The notes under the pieces: generated by a model
What the model was told of the DNA's origin: nothing
Database searches by the model: none
The model's input: the letters and a program-made list of their open reading frames with translations, nothing else
DNA from: Chloranthus sessilifolius
Lineage: Eukaryota > Streptophyta > Magnoliopsida > Chloranthales > Chloranthaceae
Direction: 5' to 3'
Length of the DNA stretch: 64,000 nucleotides
Assembly: GCA_021018995.1 (NCBI GenBank)
Contig: CM037593.1
Coordinates: 43,227,810-43,291,809, forward strand
Made by a program: the position numbers and the translations under genes
In this document: piece after piece, positions 1 to 10,060 of the stretch
Layout of the letters: each line of letters begins with the position of its first letter
Numbering within the stretch: position 1 is the stretch's first letter

Positions 1-1077
1 AAATGGATACATCCCAGGGATGTATCCAAGGATTGAATCATGTTCGATAGGGCCTAACTGATATAAAATAGCACACTTACACGGTGAATAACTATATGTA
101 AGGCACCGATATTTTTGTTATTTGAGGTTTGATAGGTTACCCCACCGACGTGGCGGGATATCCACGACTGACACGGCAGGATATCCGTGACCGATACGGC
201 GGCGAAACCGTAGGCCAGTGCGGAGGCTTATCCGTACATAGTAAGCACACCCCAGGGGTGTTGATTGAGACAAGTGAAACCCCGCCACCAATCCCCAGGG
301 GAAAGGGGCTTGGGTACTGTATGGTATTCCCAGGGAATACATTAAAACTGTCTATATAGATGACGATGAAGGGTATCTCATCGGGGCTCGATGCTATATT
401 GCTCGGGGATTATTTAAGTTGAAAGTTTAAGTTTTGCTTTAGGCCTTTTCAGTATCATTCATGAGCAAATGAAAATATAAGTAATCAACAGTAAAACGAA
501 ATGCTTTTTAACTGTTTCATCAACAACTGCATAGATACATCATGCATGACATATCATAGAATATATGTGAGTTATAATTTATATGTTCAGCAGTGTTTGT
601 TCCCTATTGAGCTAGGATGTAGCTCACCCTATAGACTATACGCAGTCCACTATTAGCAATCGCCGCTTCAGGAGACGCCGATCCCATGAGTCGGATCTCA
701 TGGAGCGAAGAGTTGGAGCCACCTCCAGAGGACTCCGTTGTGCCACTTTGAGGGATTTTACAGAGAGTTTTGTACGGCTTGGTATGTCAAGCCTTGATTT
801 TGTTAAAACCATGTATATAAGGTTTTGGATTATTCTTTTGGGGCGAACCATCCGTGATGATTTCTATCATCGATGGTTCGGATCGGTTCTCCATTCATGT
901 AGAGGCATGAGGGTAGAACTGTCTTTTGGAAAGTTAATTAATATAGATTTAAATTCCGCAATTTCATTTATAGTACTTTTGATGCTTGATATACCAGTGT
1001 TCCGTGCTTAGCTAAGGGCACGGTCAAGATGATCGTGCTGATGGCACGGGTTTCGGGGTGTCGAACCGGTCATCACG
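1..1077 (+). mobile_element. T1 5' LTR, 3' part only (Tekay-type chromovirus)
   Basis: This is the last ~1.08 kb of the 5' LTR of element T1; the rest lies left of the window. It matches 10433-11532, the end of the T1 3' LTR: the first ~440 bases look identical and most of the remainder nearly so. Differences cluster at about 640-735, where the segment encoding the conserved acidic peptide end is damaged and the Phe-Phe-stop codons are missing, and at the last ~18 bases. The end is set by the primer-binding site that follows. Short reading frames inside it (for example 129-359 and 700-1011) recur unchanged in the 3' LTR and are not taken as genes. Confidence 0.9.
845..879 (+). promoter_or_regulatory. 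conserved LTR stem-loop (T1, 5' LTR)
   Basis: An inverted repeat with outer arms GAACCATC / GATGGTTC and inner arms GATGAT / ATCATC around a TTCT loop. Equivalent hairpins occur at the same place in the LTRs of T1 (3'), T2, T3, T4 and solo LTR S1. Function unknown; it lies about 200 bp before the LTR end, so it could act in the RNA (packaging, dimerisation, 3'-end formation). Confidence 0.6.
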
Positions 1078-1079
1078 CT

Positions 1080-1091
1080 TGGTATCAGAGC
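1080..1091 (+). other. T1 primer-binding site (initiator Met tRNA)
   Basis: TGGTATCAGAGC, the usual plant primer-binding site complementary to the 3' end of initiator methionine tRNA, lies about 2 bases after the 5' LTR. It would prime minus-strand DNA synthesis. Confidence 0.92.
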
Positions 1092-1179
1092 TATTTTCTT
1101 TTAGCAATTCTGACAAGGGTTCTTTCGTCAGAACATAGGGGCTTCTGCTAACGAAACTTTAGTTTCAAATGCAGCCGCA

Positions 1180-2553
1180 ATGTCAGCTAGAGGGAGAGGC
1201 CGACCAAGGGGAGGCCATCAAAGGAGTTTACGTAGTGGAGATGGTTACATCTCTCCTACAAACAGAGTACCTTTAGGAGGTAACGAGGCCCCAGGGGGCA
1301 GTAGTAGCAGACAGCAGGAGGAAGAGGATCGAGATCATCAGGATCAAGATCTAAGAGAGCAAGAAAGAGTGAGAGAAAGACAAGAAGATAGAGAGGAGCG
1401 ACAAAGGATGATGCACACTATGGAGACTATGGCAGCTGCCATGGCACAACAAGCCGCATCCTTTGCAGCTCATGCGTCTAGAGAACAGCAGCCACCTACA
1501 CCACCTGTAGGACCTGCGTTGCCTGTGCCCTCATCATTTACAGAGTTTAGGAGGATGAGACCTCCTTCATTTTCTGGGCAGGCAGACACAATGGCCGCTG
1601 AGAACTGGCTGATGGAAATGGAGAAAGTCTTTAGCGTGCTAACTTGCACGGAAGATGAGAGTGTAAGATGGGCAGCTTACATGTTGGATGGGGAGGCTGG
1701 GCCTTGGTGGAAGTCCGTGATACGGACTCGGGCTCAGGAGACCCCAGAGTTGCCATGGACTTGGGAGGAGTTTGTTGAGGAGTTCAACAAACAATATTTT
1801 CCGGAAGTGGTGAAGAATCAACTTGAGATACAATTTTTGCAGTTAGTACAAGGGAGAATGACAGTGAGAGAATACGGGGTAGAGTTTCTACGACTTGCCC
1901 GTTTTGCTCCGGACTACGTCGCTACTGAGGTGATGAAGTCCAAGAGGTTTCAAAGAAGGTTTGAAGTCGAGGTTAGAGGAGGCGAGCTCCATTTCAGCCG
2001 AGGACCTATGAAGAGGTCATGAGCAAGGCGTTATCGAGAAGAGGAGAACAATAATAGATATCGATGAGGGAGCAGCAGAGAGGAAATGAACAAGGAAGAA
2101 CGGCGACATTATGAACCGTGTGAACAAAAAGCCGAGGTTCATGGGCCGTAATCGAGACCACAGCTTCAAGGGGTTTCGAAGACCGCGCAATAAAGAACAA
2201 CAACAACACCAACAAAGGTTTCAGTCGCCGGGAAGACCTATTCGCTATGAGAGCCCCGCCATGTTCATCGGGCGCCATCTACATGTGGTTCTCGATCTGC
2301 TTTTCCGCACCTCGGGAGACTTGCGCAAAGTGTGGCAAGCCTCATAGAACAGTGGACTGTAGATTGGGAACTAGGGGTTGTTTCCGATGTGGCAAGGTGG
2401 GCCACTTGATCAAGGATTGCCCCGAGACAGATAAAAGAAAGACGGTTTCAGTTGCAGCACCACGACCAATTCAAGCAAGGAAACCGGTCGTTCAGGGGAG
2501 AGCCTATGCAGTCACTGCTCAGGAAGCAGGGAACGTGCATGATGTCATCCAAG
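1180..2553 (+). pseudogene. gag: T1 gag (capsid/nucleocapsid), frameshifted
   Basis: Gag polyprotein that would package the element RNA. The chosen start is the ATG at 1180 because T2 and T3 have an ATG at the same place. The first 280 codons run open to 2022: a basic RGRGRPRG-like N-terminus, a charged Glu/Arg/Gln-rich stretch (residues ~45-75) and a Retrotrans_gag-type capsid region (~125-260, with FSGQADTMAAENWL and the W-x-EF motif). A frameshift near 1990 ends that frame. Coding similarity resumes in another frame (2247 on) with a CCHC zinc knuckle of the form CX2CX4HX4C (CFRCGKVGHLIKDC) preceded by a degenerate one. The coding match ends at a GT dinucleotide at 2554, the start of a possible intron. 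Broken, so not expected to make full Gag. Confidence 0.88.
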
Positions 2554-2724
2554 GTGAGATTCCTTTTAAAATTAAAGAAAATTTTCTTTTCGTTAAAACT
2601 TTAGATAGAGAAGAAGCATGCATTAGGAAATTATATAGATTCTTTTCTCAATACCAAAAGCTGTATGTAAATTGAGGGTGTAAATTAATGTGTAAATTAT
2701 TGTATGTGTGTGTGTATACTATAG
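2554..2724 (+). other. candidate spliceosomal intron between gag and protease (T1)
   Basis: 171 bp beginning GTGAGA after CAAG and ending CTATAG before GTACTC, T-rich towards the 3' end. Joining the flanks keeps one frame and gives a Gln-Gly-Thr-Leu junction. T2 (49054-49202) and T3 (53603-53756) have a segment of similar size with the same GT and AG ends at exactly this place. Splicing itself is inference. Confidence 0.6.
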
Positions 2725-3152
2725 GTACTCTAAATATATATGAAAAAGGATGTTTCGGTGGATATGACGCTCGAGTATTGATAGACCCCGGGTCTACCCA
2801 CTCATTCGTCACTCCACGTTTCGCTAAGAAGATGAAGATTGTTCCAGAGACGTTGGATTTCGTCCTATCTGTGTCTATTCCGACTGGAGAGTTAGTAGAC
2901 ACGGAGTTAGCTTGCAAATCCATCATTGTAGAAGTTCGAGACCTAGAAGTGCATGAATTGGAAGCAAAGTTGATACTGTTAGACATGCAAGGGTTTGATG
3001 TGATCCTTGGCATGGACTGGTTGGCGCAGCATTGTGCGACCGTTGATTGCAAGAACAAGGTAGTCATTTTCAGACCCAACACAAGAAGATCATTTCGGTT
3101 TCAAGGAGTGAGGTCATATTCCAGGCTAATCGATCTCAAAGAAGAAGGGTGA
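2725..3152 (+). CDS. pol: T1 aspartic protease domain
   Basis: Retropepsin-like protease that would cut the Gag-Pol polyprotein. The frame is open from inside the candidate intron (2688) to 3152. It carries the catalytic triplet in VLIDPGSTHSF (Asp-Pro-Gly-Ser/Thr instead of the commoner Asp-Ser-Gly) about 15 residues after the acceptor, and a downstream ILGMDWL motif typical of chromovirus proteases. Clear relatives occur in T2 and T3. It is open here but separated from reverse transcriptase by frame breaks after ~3150, so it could be made only as a fragment. Confidence 0.82.
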
Positions 3153-3159
3153 GAAGATG

Positions 3160-3830
3160 ATCGAAAGGGTTGCAAGTGATACTTAGCTTTCTTAAAGGAG
3201 GACAAGGAAGAAAAGAACGTCATTTCTGAGATCGCAGTTGTGCGAAACTTCGCTGACGTGTTTCCAGAAGAGTTGCCTGGATTACCTCCAGAGAGAGAAG
3301 TAGAATTCGCCATTGACTTAGCACCAGGAACGGAGCCTATTTCGAAAGCACCTTATAGAATGGCTCTCACCGAAAGTTAAAGGAGTTGAAGGAACAACTA
3401 CAAGAACTAATGGACAAGGGGTTTGTTAGACCGAGCGTGTCTCCATGGGGAGCACCGGTCTTGTTTGTCAAGAAGAAAGATGGGTCAATGCGCTATGCAT
3501 TGACTATCGCAATTGAACAAACTCACGTGAAGAACCGCTACCCTTTGCCTAGAATAGACGATCTATTCACCAACCGCAAGGAGCAAGGTATTTTTCCAAG
3601 ATCGACCCGAGATCCGGGTATCATCGCCATAGTTAAAGCCGAGGACATGTAAGATGCCTTTTCCACACAGATGGACACTATGAATTCTTTGTGATGCCGC
3701 TTGATTAACGAAAGGCCATTTATGGATCCGATGAACCGAGTGTTTAAACACACTTGGACTCGGTGTAGTGTTTGTTGATGATATAATATACCCAAATCCA
3801 AGACAACACTAAGAACATTTGAGGATTGCT
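3160..3830 (+). pseudogene. pol: T1 reverse transcriptase, heavily broken
   Basis: Comparison with T3 shows this stretch is reverse transcriptase, but with many indels. Recognisable pieces in different frames are the [19 protein letters not shown] entry, the [19 protein letters not shown] block (3386-3652 frame), the [11 protein letters not shown] block and the FVDDI catalytic core near 3766. Whole parts of the fingers and palm are missing or out of frame. The damage is far denser than in the neighbouring RNase H/integrase, and is unlike T3, where this domain has nonsense codons but no frameshifts. No active enzyme is possible from this copy. Confidence 0.82.
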
Positions 3831-3859
3831 CTACGACGCTTACGTGAACACCATTGTAC

Positions 3860-5250
3860 GCCAAACTCAAAGAAGTGTGAGTTTTGGTTGGAAGAAGTTA
3901 GCTTTTGGGACATGTCGCTCAAAGCATGGTGTCACCGAGATCCAAAGAAAGATAGAAGCAGAGTTAAATGGGAGCAACCCAAAGACGCTGACCGATGTCC
4001 GAAGTTTTCTGGGCTTAGCAGGCTATTATCGACGTTTCGTTGAGGGGTTTTCAAAGATATCAGGACCTCTCACAAAGTTGACACGAAAAGATTCAAGGTT
4101 TGAGTGGAGTGAGGCATGCGAGAAGAGTTTTCAAGAACTCAAAACGAGACTCACTTCGGCTCCAGTGTTAGCAATTCCTTCAGGCAGTGGAGGATACGCC
4201 GTGTACAGCGACGCGTCATACAATGGCCTTGGTTGTGTGCTCAACCAACACAAGAAGGTGATAGCTTACGGATCAAGACAGTTGAAAGAACACGAGAAAA
4301 ATTACCCGACTCATGACTTAGAACTAGCAGCAGTCATTTTTGCGCTGAAGATTTGGAGACATTACTTGTATGGTGAGACATTTGAAATTTTCACCGATCA
4401 TAAGAGCCTCCGATACTTGTTTACACAGAAAGAGCTCAACATGAGACAGCGCAGATGGATGGAATTCCTCAAGGATTACGATTGCTCTATACAATACCAT
4501 CCAGGCAAGGCGAATGTAGTAGCCGATGCATTGAGTCGAAAAGGTTCAGCTCAGTTAGCTTCTTTGATTTTGGGTATGCACCGATGGAAATTATTGGAAG
4601 ACTTGGCAACCTATGATGCGAACATTGAGTCAAAGGACACTGGATCCTTTTTGGCTAACATATCAGTAAAGCCAGTGATATTTGAGCATATCCACGATCT
4701 ACAGATGAAAGATCCAGCGTTAACAAAGATTCATCAAGACGTGAGTGAAGGCATTAGGTCGGACTTCTCAGAAAAAGAAGATGGTTCTTTGTTGTTTAAA
4801 GGCCGTCTCTGCATTCCGGACAATGTCGATCTAAGACGAACGATTCTTGATGAAGCTCATAAGTCAAATTATGCTATCCACCCTGGTAGCACCAAAATGT
4901 ACCAAGATTTGAAAAAGAATTTCTGGTGGAGAGGACTGAAACAAGACGTGGCCGAGTATGTGTCACGATGTTTGACTTGTCAGCAAGTGAAGGTTGATCA
5001 TAGACATCCTGCGGGACTATTGCAACCTTTACCAATACCAGAATGGAAGTGGGAATCGATCTCAATGGATTTCATTGTTGGATTACCCCGTACTGCCAAG
5101 AGACACAATGCCATTTGGGTCGTCGTAGACCGATTGACCAAATCAGCGCACTTTTTGCCGTACAATACTACATATACAGCAGGAAGACTGGCAGACTTAT
5201 ACATGAAGGAGATTGTAAGATTACATGGTATTCCAAGCAGCATAGTTCAG
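3860..5250 (+). pseudogene. pol: T1 RNase H and N-terminal integrase
   Basis: A long open frame (3826-5316) whose useful part starts about 40 codons in. In order it shows the RT connection ([11 protein letters not shown], residues ~61-71), RNase H (VYSDAS ~127, [13 protein letters not shown] ~163, TDHKSL ~190, VADALSR ~232), the integrase HHCC zinc finger (His ~345, His ~352, CLTC ~382-385) and the first catalytic Asp in SMDFIVGLP (~415). A one-base loss near 5246 throws the frame out just before the second catalytic Asp; the frame continues in the next feature. RNase H would remove the RNA strand and integrase would insert the DNA copy. Typical chromovirus order. Confidence 0.9.
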
Positions 5251-6180
5251 ATCGTGATCCACTATATACGTCCAAGTTTTGGAAGAAATTTCAAGAAGGA
5301 ATGGGAACACGACTAGACTTTAGTTCAGCTTTCCATCCTCAAACTGATGGACAGACAGAGCGAGTGAATCAAGTAATAGAAGACATGCTCAGGGCGTGCA
5401 TGCTTGATATGCAAGGATACTGGGATGAGTATCTACCGATGCTCGAGTTCGCATATAATAACAGTTTTCAAACGAGCATTGGCATGGCACCGTATGAAGC
5501 TCTGTATGGACGACGATGCAAGTCACCTCTGAATTGGGAGGAAACAGTGAGAAATTTGTATTAGGACCAAAGTCGCTTGAAGATAATGCTACCGCTGCGT
5601 TCGAATTATCAGAGAAAGGTTGAAGACAGCACAGAGTCGACAGAAAAGTTACGCCGACATGAAGCGAACTAGTGTTGACTACAAAGTGGGTGAGCACGTG
5701 TTTGTAAAAGTGTCACCTATGAAAGGTGTAATGCGATTTGGCAAGAGAGGGAAGTTAAGTCCACGTTATGTTGGACCATTTGAAATTTTGGGACGCGTAG
5801 GTGAAGTTGCATATCGCATTGGATTACCACCGCTATTTGATCGAGTGCATAACGTTTTCCACATATTGATGCTCAGGAAGTACGTGAATGATCCGTCTCA
5901 TGTGTTAGGGAAGCAACCTATAGAGATGTGTGAGGACATGAGCATGATAGAGGAACCAGTGGAGATTTTGGATCGAAAAGAACAAGTACTGCGCACTAAA
6001 GTAATTCCCTTAGTGCTTGTTCAGTGGAACAATCATCCAAAAGAAGAGGCTACTTGGGAACGAGAGGCCGATGTGAGAGAACAATATCCAGCCTTGTTTC
6101 CAACGACGCGAAAATTCAATGTAAATCACGAACATGTTTGTGAAATCTCCACTATGCTTGAAATTCAATGGAAATTTTGA
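5246..6180 (+). pseudogene. pol: T1 integrase core and C-terminal chromodomain
   Basis: This continues integrase in new frames. First comes DRDPLYTS with the second catalytic Asp and HPQTDGQTERVNQ with the catalytic Glu (up to 5564). After a further frame break near 5600 follows the C-terminal region (5620-6180): a GPFEILGRVGEVAYR block and a chromodomain-like end (PLVLVQWNNHPKEEATWERE). That tail is characteristic of Tekay/Del chromoviruses, whose chromodomain is thought to guide insertion to heterochromatin. The frame runs to 6180, about 20 codons past the usual end (YPALF), so the tail after ~6110 is probably read-through. Confidence 0.88.
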
Positions 6181-6337
6181 ATCCAATCTGTCATAAATTG
6201 TCAAAAATAGTAAAAGAAAGAAAGAGATTGAAATTTTGTTCGATTAGTCGACTGGCATGTGCCAGTGACTGGAAATGAAAGTTAGAGTTCGAATGTACAT
6301 AGAATGAAATTTCGACTGATCGAATTATAATTTTGAT

Positions 6338-6786
6338 TAATCGAATTGGATTTTCGATTAATCGAGTTACTTAAAGGACTAGGAACAAATTAAAGTCGAA
6401 TGGACAACTTCGATTAATCGAAGTGGTTTTCGATTAATCGGTTCTGCGATTTTGATTAATCGAAATGGATTTCGATTAATCGAATACTTAAGAAATTTTG
6501 GAAAAATTAGAAGTTGTAGCACGATTTCGATTAATCGAAACTAAGTTCGATTAATCGATTTTGGGATTTCGATTAATCGAAATGAATTTCGATTAATCGA
6601 CTGGCAAGCGCCAGTGAGCTCAAAAATTTAAAATTTTAAACAGACACGATTTCGATTAATCGAAATATTTTCGATTAATCGAATTTGACTTTTGATTAAT
6701 CGATTTGGGAAATCGATTAATCGATTTTACGCGGCTTAACCTAGTTTTGAATCTCGATTAATCGATTTTGAATTTCGATTAATCGA
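6338..6786 (+). repeat. palindrome array TCGATTAATCGA upstream of the T1 extra ORF
   Basis: About 13 exact copies of CGATTAATCG and several one-base variants (TGATTAATCG), unevenly spaced, lie between integrase and the extra ORF. The 12-bp form TCGATTAATCGA is a perfect palindrome. The same motif fills 9466-10060 in this element's LTR. The stretch from 6181 has no coding signal. The array ends 8 bases before a TATA box. Confidence 0.9.
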
Positions 6787-6794
6787 GCCGCGGG

Positions 6795-6807
6795 CTATAT
6801 ATATAAG
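6795..6807 (+). promoter_or_regulatory. TATA box before the T1 extra ORF
   Basis: CTATATATATAAG follows the palindrome array directly and lies ~225 bp before the ORF start. A TATA box in the same position in T3 (57616) supports an internal promoter. A leader of ~200 bp follows, with CT-rich stretches like a plant 5' UTR. Confidence 0.5.
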
Positions 6808-7022
6808 ATTGGGGATTTTATTCCCCATTCGAAAAATTTTCTTGCTTTGGGGTTTTGGCGCTTCACCTTCTTCCTTCTTCTCCAACCAACCGAGCACTCT
6901 AGGGTTTGCGTTTTCAGTGGTTTCGGATCGGATTCAACTACCATCGCATCCAAAACCCACGGTAAACCCTAAATTCGTGTTTTCTTTTCAATTTGAGTTA
7001 GAAAACCCTAGATTTTCCCAAT

Positions 7023-8583
7023 ATGCCGCCCAAAACCCGATTGTCTTCGAAGAAGGCGACTTCTAAGCTACCGGTTAGGCGTAAGAACGCCGCACCACCA
7101 CCACCTACCCCATCGCCGGTGAGGACTCCATCACCGTCGGAATCGGAGACCACCTCCGGTTAGACGAGCGCGTCTACGCGCGAGTCTTCCCGCGAATCCA
7201 CCCCCATGCCACCGCCACCCACCAATGTCGAGCAACCAAATGAATGGTGGGCTGCCAAGACCTTTGAGGTCGAATATACCATCGACCCTACTCTTTTCAC
7301 CGATCCCGATGTACCGGGCGAGACCCAATGGGCTCAAACCTACATAAATAATGCCGGTCTCGGCAATCTTCTCAAACCAATCCGGGGTTCCTACTACCCT
7401 AGATTGGTGAGATTATTCTACCAAGGGCTAACCAATGGCCCTACCGACGACTGCATCATCACCAAGATCGAGGGTCGTCTCTACACGATCACTCGGCGTC
7501 ACATTCATGAGGTGCTCGAGTGCTACCTCGAGTTCACCCCCGAGACTACCCTGTTTCCACCCTTTGTGGAAGACCCCCGATTTGAGGAAGTCATGACCCT
7601 CATGACAAATGGCAAGAAGGGGTCGGGCACTTCCATCAAGAGGGTTGATCTTCCACCCTACATGTGGATGCTCGACTCCATAATCAAATGCAACCTTTAC
7701 CCGATGCGCCACGACACGGAGCGCGTGGACAAAGTGCAACATGCACTTTACGCGGCCTTCTGTGGCCGATGGTTTGATGCTACCAAGGTCATCCTAGAAG
7801 GGATGAGGTACATCAAGGGCAAGTTGATGAAGGGCAACATGAGGCCCAAGGAAAAGATGCCCTATGCTCGGCTCATCTCGAGCATGTTGGAGTGCTACTC
7901 CAACGAGCTATCCTACACCATCTCACCTCACGAGGTGAGGGCTACGGATCGCGTGAAGACGTTCACAAAGTCTTCATGAACCCGTAGCTACAACCTGCTA
8001 AAGCGGACCCTACCACCAGCCCGGGTCCCGCCCCGCCCACCTCAGGACCCACTTGAGGGTGGGGCACACCTGCCGTGAGCCATCTGTGGAGAGGGTTCCT
8101 CCCACACCCACCTCACCGACACCACCACTGCATCGCGCTGCGACACCCACCTCATCCTACCGCCGGCGCGCCGCTCCATCCGGTCCTACCATAGAGGACG
8201 TGTTGGCCAGAATGGACGCGAATAACGAGAGGATGAACAGGAGAATTGATTTCCTCATGTTTCACACCCTCAAGTTCATCTACCCTCACACCTACATGGA
8301 TATGCTGGCCCGCGAAGAAGAATGGACCGCCGGCACCACAGCCTTTCATCAGGGCCCGGTCTTTAGGACGCAATTACATGATGCCGGTGCTTCTACTTCC
8401 ACCGCACCCCCACCACCATCGACGACGACGCAGCCACCATCTACTTCCACTACCATTCCACCTCTGCAGCCGACTGCGATTCCACAGCCGCAGTCGACAG
8501 AGACTTCTCATCCGCTACCGCCACCAGCCATCCAGCCACCCGTGGCAGATCCGCCAGCTCCCGTCGAACGGCCTGCTCCTTGA
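7023..8583 (+). pseudogene. T1 extra sense ORF between integrase and 3' LTR
   Basis: A third gene-like unit outside the standard gag-pol set. The start is the ATG at 7023 (Met-Pro-Pro-Lys...), with a basic, Ser/Pro-rich N-terminus. A single in-frame TAG at 7161 interrupts it, and the same frame goes on to 7979. The core has EWWAAKTFEVEYTID, a TQWAQTYI stretch, MWMLDSIIKCNLYP and MPYARLISSMLECY. After a frame change near 7980 the ORF continues to 8583 with a helical MDANNERMNRRIDFLM segment and a Pro/Thr/Ser-rich tail. T4 carries a diverged homologue (complement 60721-61971) sharing MW-LD-I-K--LYP, F-AA---RW and MPYAR-IS-M-E-Y. It resembles plant-specific proteins annotated as 'putative plant transposon protein', but I could not test that. 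The product is unknown. Confidence 0.7.
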
Positions 8584-8870
8584 CCATCCACTACGTAGTT
8601 TTGTTTTGTTTTTGTGCATTGTACATTTTTTGTATAGGGGTGAACCATTGTAATTTTTTCTGTTGTGGTCCCCATTTCAGTAACTATTGTAACTTTTGAT
8701 TTTTTTCATATATACAATTTCTGTTACTGTTAAATATGGTTCATTGATTGCCTATGTCCATGTACTCGCGTGTGTGCTAAGTGATAGACCACCTCACCTC
8801 CGAGTGTGCGGGGGGGGGGGAGACTGCAGACCACCACACCTTTGGGTGATTTTCGAGGACGAAAATTCCC
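8584..8870 (+). other. T1 3' non-coding spacer
   Basis: T-rich, non-coding sequence between the extra ORF and the polypurine tract. It contains an 11-G run at 8810-8820 and a TTTTCGAGGACGAAAATTCC stretch just before the polypurine tract that is also present before the T4 polypurine tract (as TTTTCGCGGACGAAAATTCC). Confidence 0.6.
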
Positions 8871-8883
8871 AAGGTGGGGAGGA
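8871..8883 (+). other. T1 polypurine tract
   Basis: AAGGTGGGGAGGA directly before the TG that opens the 3' LTR. It is the plus-strand primer site. The T4 counterpart is AAGGAGGGGTGAA. Confidence 0.88.
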
Positions 8884-9096
8884 TGTAATAGCCCGAAAAA
8901 TCTCGTTGAACTATGACCTCGGGATTCGTGTCCGATTGGTCTTAGGTTTGACCATGAGATAGTTCCTTGATGAACTTAGGGTGAGGTGAGCGGATGTGAT
9001 GTGTGAACCAGTGTAGAAGAGTGGAGAGATAGAGGAGTGTTGTGATTGGCATACACTGATGGGTGTGTATGTGCTCCACACCGAGAAAAGAGATAA

Positions 9097-9106
9097 GATA
9101 AAAAGG
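9097..9106 (+). promoter_or_regulatory. TATA-like element of T1 LTR
   Basis: GATAAAAAGG, ~215 bp into the LTR. S1 has GATATAAGGG and S2/T4 have GGTTATAAA at the comparable position, so this is the likely Pol II promoter and places transcript starts near 9130. Confidence 0.45.
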
Positions 9107-9465
9107 GTTGAAAACCCTAACTTTCATGTTTTGGTGGTTGAGAGAAGTAAAGAAGAGAGAGAAAGAGAGGAGTAAGAGAGGAGTTATTGTGGGTGATTGG
9201 AAGAAGGATTCAAGCATTAAAGAGGCCGGATTTGACGCAAGGAACTGCTAGAAACCAAAGTCGAACCCTAGCCTTCCAACCATTTGATTTGAAATCAACT
9301 CGAGATCTAGTTAAGGTAAAATTTTGTAAATAAGATGCATAGATTATAGGGTTAAGTTGCAAGAAATGTGGCTTAAATGAGAGGATAGTGGCGTAAAAAA
9401 ATAGAAGAAAAAGTAGGGAATAAGATTAGGAAGAATAGCGCGAAAGGGGCTGAATCTGACAATTT

Positions 9466-10060
9466 CGATTAATCGAAATTGGGTTTCAATTAATCGAAAT
9501 TGGCCAGGAAGTTGAAGAGCCAGAGGACCCCGATTTCGATTAATCGAATTGGATTTCGATTAATCGATTTTGATTTCGATTAATCGATTTGGGAATCGAT
9601 TAATCGATCGAGAACCTCCAAAGGACCCGGGGTTAAAGGAAATGACTTGAGGAAAATCGACTAATCGAAATGGGATTTGATTAATCGATTTTGGTTTTCG
9701 TTTTATCGATTTGGAATCGATTAATCAACTTGAGAAACTCGACTGTTCGAACTGAGGGTCTACTTTGCGAAAAGAAGGATTTCGATTAATCGAAATTGGA
9801 TTCGATTAATCGAATGAAAACTCGACTGTTCGCACAGTGAATTTGCTTTGCGAAAAGAAGAATTTCGATTAATCGAAATTGGATTCGATTAATCGAATGA
9901 AAACTCGACTGTTCGAACTGAGAATGGACTTTGCGAAAAGGAGAATTTCGATTAATCGAAATTGCTTCGATTAATCGATATTGACTTTCGATTAATCGAT
10001 TTTGGAAATCGATTAATCGAATCAGATTCGATTAATCGATTTTGGAATTCGATTAATCGA
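9466..10060 (+). repeat. palindrome array TCGATTAATCGA in T1 LTR
   Basis: About 20 copies or near-copies of CGATTAATCG, some in a longer repeat that also carries 'ACTCGACTGTTCG...TTTGCGAAAAG'. It lies after the splice-donor-like site, so it would sit in an LTR intron. It is the same motif as in the element's internal array. Confidence 0.9.

Noticed and set aside
118..359. Open frames on both strands in the T1 5' LTR, repeated at 10550-10791
   Set aside because: They are overlapping frames in LTR DNA without an ATG context or conservation in T3/T2; the identity between copies is explained by the two LTRs.
1080..1091. tRNA gene suggested by tRNA-like bases after LTRs
   Set aside because: Only the 12-base primer-binding complement is present; there is no cloverleaf. 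I found no tRNA or rRNA gene in the window.
6338..10060. CRISPR-like look of regularly recurring palindromes
   Set aside because: Repeats are 10-12 bp, spacing is irregular, spacers are related to each other and the host is a plant; this is an LTR-element array.
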